A stretch of 64,000 bases of DNA, from positions 62,001 to 126,000 of the forward strand of contig DAHUZB010000009.1 of assembly GCA_027306785.1 (NCBI GenBank), read 5' to 3'. A program made the position numbers and the translations under genes. Position 1 is the stretch's first letter. Each line of letters opens with the position of its first letter. Positions 57,879 through 64,000 of this stretch are shown piece after piece. Source of the stretch: Vulcanimicrobiota bacterium (GTDB lineage Bacteria > Vulcanimicrobiota > Vulcanimicrobiia > Vulcanimicrobiales > Vulcanimicrobiaceae). The notes below the pieces were generated by a model. The model ran no database searches. It saw only the letters and a program-made list of their open reading frames with translations, and had not been told where the DNA came from.

Positions 57879-58729
57879 AGTCCGCTCGCATTCGCCGGAA
57901 GATGCGCCTGCGCGCCGCCGAGCACCGCAAGCAATGCGAGCGAGACGGCGACGTACCACACGCTCACCCGTGCGCGTGCCGCGAAGCTCATTGCCGCCGC
58001 GCGCGGATCGGGCGCGCCGCGGAAGGCCGCGATCATCGAGGGCAGGCCCAAGAGCGCGAGGATGACGACGAAGAAGATCGGCAGATGCAGCCATACCGCG
58101 GCTGCGACGAAGAGCACGACGCCCGCGATCCAGAGCGGCGGCCATACCGCGCCGATGACGCGACCGCCGTCGAACGGCAGCACGGGCAGCATATTGAAGA
58201 GATTCAAAAATGCGGCGAGATCGGCGCAGGCGAACCAAAAGCGCTCGCCGTTCGCGATGCCGAGCGCGTAGCAGGCCCCGGCGAGGACGAGCCCGGTGAG
58301 CGGCCCGGCGAGCGCGATGTAGGCATCCTGCTCGAGATCGGGTGCGACCGCACCCGCGGTGAACGCGCCCATGAACGGCACGAAGACCGGCGCACGGACC
58401 GCGAGCCCGTAGTTTTTGTACGCCATGTAGTGCCCGAACTCGTGCGCTGCGAGCACCAGCACGAGCACGATGCCGAGCTGCCAACCGAAGACGGCAACGT
58501 AGAACCAGAGCGAGAGCAAAAATGTCCAGCTCGATCCGAGCAGCTTGAGTCCGAGGAGTAAGAATTTCGCTTGCAGCAGCAGCGCCAGAAAGGCTTTGAA
58601 TTTCGCGAGCAGCACGGCGCCGCCCGCGGCGATCGTGCCCCAGCCGCCGCGCCGAGGGCGCCGCTGCGGCTGCGGCTCGGACTGGTCGGGCGGCTGGTAC
58701 TCGCCGTCGATGGGATCGGGCTCGTGCAT
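57875..58729 (-). CDS. Site-2-type M50 membrane metalloprotease
   Basis: 284 residues from ATG 58729. After a charged, Pro/Arg-rich N-terminus, several spans follow. The zinc motif VLAAHEFGHYMAYKNYG has HEFGH at 96-100, and the third ligand is in NLFNMLPVLPFDGGRVIGA (D187). This is the short SpoIVFB/rhomboid-like M50 core without PDZ domains. Such proteases cleave within membranes, for example anti-sigma factors; two anti-sigma candidates are encoded in this window, although only the one at 5.5 kb is membrane-bound. Its ATG is 17 bp from the divergent NDH-2 start. Confidence 0.9.
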   Translation of the reverse strand: MHEPDPIDGEYQPPDQSEPQPQRRPRRGGWGTIAAGGAVLLAKFKAFLALLLQAKFLLLGLKLLGSSWTFLLSLWFYVAVFGWQLGIVLVLVLAAHEFGHYMAYKNYGLAVRAPVFVPFMGAFTAGAVAPDLEQDAYIALAGPLTGLVLAGACYALGIANGERFWFACADLAAFLNLFNMLPVLPFDGGRVIGAVWPPLWIAGVVLFVAAAVWLHLPIFFVVILALLGLPSMIAAFRGAPDPRAAAMSFAARARVSVWYVAVSLALLAVLGGAQAHLPANASGL

Positions 58730-58746
58730 GGCAGAAGGCTCTTCAC

Positions 58747-60090
58747 ATGAGCGATCCCTCACGTCCTGCGCGCATCGTGATTCTCGGAGGCGGTTTCGCC
58801 GGGATCGCGGTGGCGCGGCGCCTGGAGGCGCGGCTGCGCCCCGAGGAAGCGGAGATCGTGTTGATCAGCCGCGAGAACTTCTCGCTCTTCACGCCGATGC
58901 TGCCCGAGGTGAGTTCGGGCGCGCTCGACGTTCGCCACGTGGTCACGCCGATTCGCTCGCAATTGCGGCGCACGCGTTTCGTGCTCGCCGATGCCCGCGC
59001 GCTCGACGTCGATGCGAAGTGTATCGAATATCGTCACATCTTGAGCGGCGATGTGGAATCGCTCGCGTACGATCAGGTGGTGCTTGCGCTCGGCTCGTCG
59101 ACCTCGACGTTCGGATTACCGGGGATCGCGGAGCGCGTCTTCGCGCTCAAAACCCTCGAAGACGCGGGGATCCTGCGCAACCGCTTGGTATGGCTGCTCG
59201 AGCTCGCCGATGCCTCCGAGGACTCGGCGGAGCGGGAACGCCTGCTGACGATCGTGGTCGTCGGCGGCGGATTCACCGGGGTCGAAGCGGTCGGCGAACT
59301 GGTCGAGCTCTTCCGCAGCGTGCTGCATTTCTACCCGCACGTCGACGCATCGGCGCTGCGCATCGTGCTCGTCGAAGGCGGTCCGGCGCTCTTGCCCGGC
59401 CTCCCTGCGAAGATGGGGCGTTACTCGGCCGAACGGCTGCGCAAGCGGGGCGTCGAGATCGTGGTGGGTGACGGCGTCGCGGGTGCCGACGACGATGGAC
59501 TGGTGCTGCAAAGCGGGCGACGCATCGAGACCAAGACGATCGTGTGGAGTGCGGGCGTCGCACCGTCGCCCACGATCGCCGCGGCGAAGCTGCCGCGCAC
59601 CAAGCGCGGCGCGGTCGTGGTCGACCGCACGCTGCGCGTGGAGGGCGTGCCCGGCGCGTGGGCGCTCGGGGACTGCGCCTCGATCCCCGACGGCGCGGGC
59701 GGCACCTATCCGCCGACCGCGCAGCACGCGATTCGCGAAGGCCCGCTGCTCGCCGACAATATCGTCGCGACGCTGCGCGGCGCGCCGCTCGAGCCGTTCG
59801 CGTTTCGGTCGCTCGGCATGATGGCCTCGCTCGGCGCGCGCGAAGCCGTCGCGCAGCTTCCCGGCGATCGCGTGCTCACCGGGTTCCCCGCGTGGTTCCT
59901 GTGGCGTTCGTACTATCTGCTGCGATTGCCGGGGCTCGATCGGCGGCTGCGCGTGGCGTTCGACTGGACGCTCGAACTGCTCTTTCCGCGCGACATCGCG
60001 GAACTGCGCATCTACACGCGGCGCGCGCAATCGAGCGCGGCGGGCGATGCCGGGCTCGCCGCGCGCGATGAGACCACCGCGCGTCCGTAG
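58747..60090 (+). CDS. ndh: Type II NADH:quinone oxidoreductase (NDH-2)
   Basis: 447 residues; a single-subunit, non-pumping NADH dehydrogenase. The FAD motif is RIVILGGGFAGIAVARRLEA at the N-terminus and the NADH motif is TIVVVGGGFTGVEAVGELVE. ALGDCASIPDGAGGTYPPTA near the C-terminus matches the quinone-side region of NDH-2. A C-terminal FAWFLWRSYYLLRLPG-like stretch may associate with the membrane. It is divergent from the M50 protease gene and precedes the LeuA-like gene by 11 bp. Confidence 0.92.
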   Translation: MSDPSRPARIVILGGGFAGIAVARRLEARLRPEEAEIVLISRENFSLFTPMLPEVSSGALDVRHVVTPIRSQLRRTRFVLADARALDVDAKCIEYRHILSGDVESLAYDQVVLALGSSTSTFGLPGIAERVFALKTLEDAGILRNRLVWLLELADASEDSAERERLLTIVVVGGGFTGVEAVGELVELFRSVLHFYPHVDASALRIVLVEGGPALLPGLPAKMGRYSAERLRKRGVEIVVGDGVAGADDDGLVLQSGRRIETKTIVWSAGVAPSPTIAAAKLPRTKRGAVVVDRTLRVEGVPGAWALGDCASIPDGAGGTYPPTAQHAIREGPLLADNIVATLRGAPLEPFAFRSLGMMASLGAREAVAQLPGDRVLTGFPAWFLWRSYYLLRLPGLDRRLRVAFDWTLELLFPRDIAELRIYTRRAQSSAAGDAGLAARDETTARP

Positions 60091-60101
60091 AAGCGTCCGG
60101 C

Positions 60102-61502
60102 ATGGAACTGCGAGAGCCGATCGAGCGTCTGATCCGCGACCCGAAGGAGTTCACGCGCGGCGTGAGCTTTCCCGACCCCGCCGAGATTCGTCTCTACGAC
60201 GAGACACTGCGCGACGGCGAGCAGATGCCCGGTGTCTGCTATACGCCGCAGCAGAAGCTCGAGATCGCGAAGGCGCTCGCCGAGATCGGCGTGCACGTGA
60301 TGAGCGTCGGCTTTCCGGCCGCCTCCGACGGCGATCGCCGCACGCTGCAACTGGTCATGGACGCCAAGCGGCGCGGCGAGCTCGGCGAGGTCGAGATTGT
60401 CGTGATGTGCCGCAGCAATCGCAAAGACATCGACGTGACGATCGAGACGCTGCGCGCCGCGGGCGTCGATCCCGCGGCGGTGACGTTCTTCATTTTTACG
60501 AGCGGCAGCGATCTGCACCTCAAGTACAAGATCGGCAAGACGCTGCTGCGCTTCGAAGGGCGCGACGAGAGCGAATGGCTCGATCTTCCGCTCGAATTCT
60601 ATCGCAACGCGAACGTACGGATGCAGTGCGACGCGATCCGGCACGCGCGTGAATGCGGCGTCGAACGCATCGAGTTCGGCGGCGAAGACGGCAGCCGCGG
60701 CGACGTCGAGTATTTTCTCTCGTACTTCAAAGCCGGTCTCGAGGCGGGCGGCACGCGTCCCGCGTGGCCCGATACCGTCGGCTGCCTCACGCCCGAGGCG
60801 ATGCGCTGGTACGGAACGCGCCTCATCGCGGGCTTGCCCAAAGGGATTCCGGTCGTCGCGCATCTGCACAACGACTACGGCCTGGGCACGATCAACGCGA
60901 TTACCGCCACCTCGTGCGGATTCAAGGTGATCTCGGTGACGGCCAACGGCTACGGCGAGCGCGCCGGGAACGTGAAGCTGCACGAGTACGCCGTTGCGAT
61001 GCGCGTGCTTTACGGCGTCGAGATCCCCGGTTTCAAATACGAAAAGCTGCGCGACCTGGCGCGTTTCATGGAGCGCATGAGCGGGATCCCGATGCAGCAG
61101 CACGAGCCGATCATCGGCACCAAGGTCTTCGCGCACGAATCCGGCATCCACACGCACGGCGTGCAGATCGACCGGCGCATCTACGAAGCGGTGCCCTCGG
61201 AATTGGTGGGCGCGCATACGAGCTTCGTCTTCGGCAAACACTCGGGCGCCGCGCTCGTGGAGACGACGCTACGCAACCACGCCGACGCGCTCGCGCAGCA
61301 CGGCATCGAGGTGACGCCCGAGCTCGCACAGCGCGTGACCGACGAAGTCAAGCGCGTTCGCGAGGAGCGCGCCGCGTCGAGCAGCGCCGCCGAAACGATC
61401 GCGATCTACGAAGCGGCGACGAGCAAGCTTTCGATCTCCGAGAGCGATCTCGCCGCGATCGCGATCGCGCTCGAACGCCCGCAGGCGGTGAGCGCCGGTT
61501 AG
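60102..61502 (+). CDS. 2-isopropylmalate / homocitrate synthase family protein
   Basis: 466 residues of the HMG-CoA lyase-like acyltransferase family. It begins with ETLRDGEQMPGVCYTPQQKL (metal/keto-acid site), has PVVAHLHNDYGLGTINAITA (HxH metal motif) and ANGYGERAGNVKLHEYAVAM. The C-terminal regulatory LeuA dimer domain is not evident; residues 400-466 are a helical extension. It condenses a 2-oxo acid with acetyl-CoA, but leucine, lysine (homocitrate) or methylthio chain elongation cannot be told apart here. It follows NDH-2 by 11 bp. Confidence 0.88.
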   Translation: MELREPIERLIRDPKEFTRGVSFPDPAEIRLYDETLRDGEQMPGVCYTPQQKLEIAKALAEIGVHVMSVGFPAASDGDRRTLQLVMDAKRRGELGEVEIVVMCRSNRKDIDVTIETLRAAGVDPAAVTFFIFTSGSDLHLKYKIGKTLLRFEGRDESEWLDLPLEFYRNANVRMQCDAIRHARECGVERIEFGGEDGSRGDVEYFLSYFKAGLEAGGTRPAWPDTVGCLTPEAMRWYGTRLIAGLPKGIPVVAHLHNDYGLGTINAITATSCGFKVISVTANGYGERAGNVKLHEYAVAMRVLYGVEIPGFKYEKLRDLARFMERMSGIPMQQHEPIIGTKVFAHESGIHTHGVQIDRRIYEAVPSELVGAHTSFVFGKHSGAALVETTLRNHADALAQHGIEVTPELAQRVTDEVKRVREERAASSSAAETIAIYEAATSKLSISESDLAAIAIALERPQAVSAG

Positions 61503-62212
61503 GGTGCGAGCGCGGCCGCGTACACGGCGTCGACGTGTGCCGCGAGCGTGTTGATAAAGCGCACGGCTCCCCCGGCGAAGATCGGCTCGGCGAGACGATC
61601 GGGAAACGCTAGCGGCAGCTCCGTACACGCAAGCGCGACGGCGGTGTCCGGCGCATGAGTGTAACCGGCGCGCGCTGCGATCGCTTCGATCGTCTCCGCG
61701 GCGGCGCGGGCCTCGGCGGGCCGAGCCTGCAGCCGCTCGATCAGGGACTCGAGCTGCGCCCAATCCGTACGATCGGGCGCGGTCGGCGAGATCCCATGAC
61801 GCGCATAGCGCGCCGCGATCTCGGGCGAGGTCATGGTCAGCGACGTGCCGAGCACGAGCAACCGCTGCACGCCGTGACGCGCGCAGAGCTCGGCGACCGC
61901 GTCGACGATATCGACGACGGGAAGCTCGAGTCCATCGGTGATCGCGCGCAAGCGATGATGAGGAGTGTTGCTCGCGATGCAGGCGATCTCGGCGCCGCTG
62001 CGCTGTAAGCGCTGCAGCGCGTCGCGATGGTACCGATCGAAACACTCCCACGAGGCGTCGTTCTCGATGCGTCCGAGCATCGCGAGGGCGCGGTCGAGAT
62101 CGAGCGATTCGATCGTGACTTCCATGCGTCCCTCGCTGCGCTCGCAGAGCGCTGCGTAGTACGCGGCGGTGGAACGCCAGCCGAGGCCGCCGACGATGCC
62201 GATCTTTTTCAT
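61499..62212 (-). CDS. Aspartate/glutamate racemase-family protein with a Ser in place of the first catalytic Cys
   Basis: 237-residue member of the Asp/Glu/hydantoin racemase family: KKIGIVGGLGWRSTAAYYAA at the start, IACIASNTPHHRLRAITDG in the middle and VALACTELPLAFPDRLAEP at the end. In most aspartate racemases the middle motif is CNTPH; here it is SNT, while the second Cys (ACTELP) is intact. Family members with only one Cys can act in one direction only. It is in a minus-strand cluster with a monooxygenase-like and a P450 gene; the start overlaps the preceding gene by 4 bp. Confidence 0.88.
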   Translation of the reverse strand: MKKIGIVGGLGWRSTAAYYAALCERSEGRMEVTIESLDLDRALAMLGRIENDASWECFDRYHRDALQRLQRSGAEIACIASNTPHHRLRAITDGLELPVVDIVDAVAELCARHGVQRLLVLGTSLTMTSPEIAARYARHGISPTAPDRTDWAQLESLIERLQARPAEARAAAETIEAIAARAGYTHAPDTAVALACTELPLAFPDRLAEPIFAGGAVRFINTLAAHVDAVYAAALAP

Positions 62213-62553
62213 CCGTTCGCTTCGATGCTGTCGCGCGGAGCCTCGCTACGATCGGCGATGCCGTAATCGCGAATGACGCTCGCGATGCGCAGCCGATAGT
62301 CGCCGAAGATCTCGGCGCGTCCGCGCGCCTGCGCGCGCCGGTGGGCATCGAGCGTGCGCCGGCGTGCGACCGCCTCTTCGTCGCGCCGGAACGAGAGTGA
62401 GAGCAGTTTGCCCGGCGTGCTCAGGCTTTCGAACCGTTCGATCGAGATGAATCCGTCGATCTCATCGAGCAGTGGGCGCAACGCACTCGCCGTGTCGAGA
62501 TAGTCGTCGGTGCGTTCGGGGTTGGGAACTCCTTCGAAAATGACCGCGATCAT
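62209..62553 (-). CDS. Antibiotic-biosynthesis-monooxygenase-like (ABM) protein
   Basis: 114 residues. Starts IAVIFEGVPNPERTDDYLDT, continues LLDEIDGFISIERFESLSTP, KLLSLSFRRDEEAVARRRTL and ends in a helical tail. This is the ferredoxin-like dimeric ABM fold (YgiN/haem-degrading-like). Such proteins act as cofactor-free monooxygenases or haem-degrading enzymes. It overlaps the P450 stop and the racemase start by 4 bp each. Confidence 0.85.
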   Translation of the reverse strand: MIAVIFEGVPNPERTDDYLDTASALRPLLDEIDGFISIERFESLSTPGKLLSLSFRRDEEAVARRRTLDAHRRAQARGRAEIFGDYRLRIASVIRDYGIADRSEAPRDSIEANG

Positions 62554-63662
62554 GCGATACTCCCGGTCTCGTCGATGGGTGATGTGAAGATCGGAATGCG
62601 AACGTTGGGCGCCGGGTGGTACGATGCGGCGCGAAGCGTGGAGAGATCGATCCGCGCGCGCAGGTGTGCAACGCCTTGGGCAGCGATGCGCAGCGCGAGG
62701 CGCGTTCCCGGGCATGCGTGCGCGCCGAGGCCGAACGTATAGTACGGTAGCGAGCGCGCGGGATCGTCGTTGGCGGCGGCCAGTACGGCGAGCACGGTAT
62801 CGCCGCGGCGAACGGTCGCGCCGGCGATCGTCACATCGTGCGCCGCATACCGTCGGGTGTTGTGCACGGGGGCGTCGACACGCGCGACGTCGGCGACGAG
62901 CGCGTCGAGATCCGCGGCGTCGGCAGGGTGGGCGCACAGGGTATTGCCGATCAATCCGGCGACGGCATCGTGGCTTTGAAAGAGCAGGCCGACGGCGTTC
63001 GCGATCGCCGCCTCTCGCGTGAACGTCCGGTCGATGCGCGACGCGAGCGCGGCAAGCGGCGTCCCCGGCTCGCAGTGTTCGATGCACGCCTCGAACGTGC
63101 TGCGGAGGCGTTGCAGCGCGTGCTCACCGCTTGTGAGCGCGCGTGGGGGCGCGGCGGGAACGAGCGCCGTCACGAAAGCCCGAGCCGCTTCGGTCACCTC
63201 GTGCAGCGCTTCGTCGCGAATGCCGAGAAGCAGCGCGATCGTTCCGACGGGAAGCGCGAAGAGATAACGGTCGATGACGCGCGTATCATCGGCGCCGTCG
63301 ACGAGCAGCCGTCCGGCGCAACGAGCGATCGCTGCATCCGACTCCGCGCACGCGATGGTTTCGAGCGAGACGAGGAGTGCGGCGCGAGCCGCGTCGTGAT
63401 GCGGACCATCGGTCATTCGCGCGAGGAGCGCGAAGGCGCGGCCCAGATACGTCGCGTGAAGGGCGGTCGGCACGGGCTCGCTCGGCGGCCGAACGCGGAG
63501 CGCATCGTTGCCGAGCACGGCCTCGACGGCGGCTGAACTGCTTGCGACCCACGCGCCGAGCGCGTCGTCGCGATACCAAGGGCGCTCTTTCCGCAGCCGC
63601 GCATAGTAGGGATACGGATTGGGAGCGCTCGGTGCCGAGAGGGGATCGATGCGGTCGAACAT
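62550..63662 (-). CDS. Cytochrome P450 with atypical conserved motifs
   Basis: About 370 residues from ATG 63662 (GTG 63692 would add 10). The haem-thiolate loop YYTFGLGAHACPGTRLALR is textbook. Two normally conserved sites differ: the K-helix ExxR is DVAR (Asp for Glu) in LVADVARVDAPVHNTRR, and the I-helix oxygen-activation segment AGxET is SHDAV, with no Thr. Low-efficiency or peroxide-driven chemistry, or a non-classical P450, is therefore possible. No ferredoxin partner is nearby. It probably shares an operon with the ABM and racemase genes. Confidence 0.9.
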   Translation of the reverse strand: MFDRIDPLSAPSAPNPYPYYARLRKERPWYRDDALGAWVASSSAAVEAVLGNDALRVRPPSEPVPTALHATYLGRAFALLARMTDGPHHDAARAALLVSLETIACAESDAAIARCAGRLLVDGADDTRVIDRYLFALPVGTIALLLGIRDEALHEVTEAARAFVTALVPAAPPRALTSGEHALQRLRSTFEACIEHCEPGTPLAALASRIDRTFTREAAIANAVGLLFQSHDAVAGLIGNTLCAHPADAADLDALVADVARVDAPVHNTRRYAAHDVTIAGATVRRGDTVLAVLAAANDDPARSLPYYTFGLGAHACPGTRLALRIAAQGVAHLRARIDLSTLRAASYHPAPNVRIPIFTSPIDETGSIA

Positions 63663-63719
63663 TGCTTCGATTTTAAGCTCGGATCGCTTCACCCGCGCGT
63701 GAAGCGTCGCTCGGCGCGT

Positions 63720-64000
63720 TTACACGTCGATGCGGAACATGCGCGCGAGGAAGATGCGGCCCTCGGCGGTGATCGCGAGCGATCGTTCGTGCGCGTTGCG
63801 CCGCACCCACCCACGCGTGAGAAAACGCTCGAGAAGGGCCGCGCCGAGGCTTCCGGCGAGGTGCGGGCGCCGTTCGGTCCAGTCGGTGCACGCGCGCGCA
63901 AAGCTCCGCGAAGCCGCGCGCGCTCGCTCGACATCAACGCCGAGTGCGTGCAGAAATTTCGTTCCGGTGTCGGTCACGACGAAGGCCCGTTCGCCCGCGA
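63720..64000 (-). CDS. ArsR-type winged-helix regulator, N-terminus off the window
   Basis: Only the last ~93 residues are present: GERAFVVTDTGTKFLHALGV then CTDWTERRPHLAGSLGAALL and NAHERSLAITAEGRIFLARM, ending FRIDV. The paired TxxGxxFL segments and the conserved CTDWTERRPHLAG resemble the C-terminal part of a known subfamily of ArsR-like winged-helix regulators. It is upstream of and co-directional with the P450-ABM-racemase cluster and may control it. The DNA-binding helix is outside the window. Confidence 0.7.
   Translation of the reverse strand, partial: AGERAFVVTDTGTKFLHALGVDVERARAASRSFARACTDWTERRPHLAGSLGAALLERFLTRGWVRRNAHERSLAITAEGRIFLARMFRIDV

Overview
The window is 64 kb of a GC-rich, densely packed bacterial chromosome. 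TolC-type and beta-barrel outer-membrane proteins, lipoprotein signals and an RND-type adaptor indicate a diderm. Other recurrent traits are a copper-amine-oxidase-N-type domain fused to an outer-membrane barrel, family 5 solute-binding lipoproteins without nearby permeases, many GTG/TTG and apparently CTG starts, and 1-14 bp gene overlaps. From general knowledge this mix resembles Candidatus Eremiobacterota (WPS-2) or a relative; that is inference only, because no rRNA or marker-gene comparison was possible. No phage, transposase, CRISPR array, rRNA or tRNA was recognised.

Layout. 1-2.5 kb (minus): SLOG protein, beta-CASP metallo-beta-lactamase and a threonine aldolase cut by the window edge. 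2.5-6.3 kb (plus): M14-type amidohydrolase, ETF-quinone oxidoreductase, ECF sigma factor with membrane anti-sigma candidate. 6.4-8.8 kb: thiazole operon thiO-thiS-thiG-rhodanese. 8.8-12.6 kb: methyltransferase, RCK-pore-RCK ion channel, a peroxiredoxin whose catalytic codon is an in-frame TGA (predicted selenocysteine), RNase Z-like hydrolase. 12.6-20.9 kb (minus): ECF sigma factor, then a fusion of a zinc anti-sigma domain to an O6-alkylguanine-DNA alkyltransferase, a Cys-less pyrrolidone peptidase homologue, a PHP protein with a histone-H1-like tail, an EF-G-like GTPase, a binding lipoprotein and pyrE. 21-25 kb: unknown genes and a REP-like inverted-repeat region. 25-32 kb: acetate permease pair and a sufCDSU operon divergent from sufR plus a NifU-like scaffold. 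32-37 kb: VapBC-type module, thpR, hydrolases, folD. 37-47 kb: TlpA thioredoxin, proC, tldD/pmbA, phosphodiester glycosidase, beta-propeller, nitrilase. 47-57 kb: barrel protein, thioesterase, efflux adaptor/TolC, Lrp-like double-domain protein and two binding lipoproteins. 57-64 kb: M50 protease, NDH-2, isopropylmalate/homocitrate synthase, racemase, monooxygenase, atypical P450 and a partial regulator.

The strongest candidate for an undescribed system is the ECF sigma / ZAS-alkyltransferase pair at 19.5-20.9 kb. One polypeptide carries a complete Cys-x24-His-x3-Cys-x2-Cys anti-sigma zinc motif and an intact PCHRV alkyl-acceptor site, so DNA alkylation repair could itself switch the sigma factor, a sigma-based analogue of Ada. 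Second is the selenocysteine peroxiredoxin, which has a plausible SECIS hairpin and no resolving cysteine at the usual +5 position.
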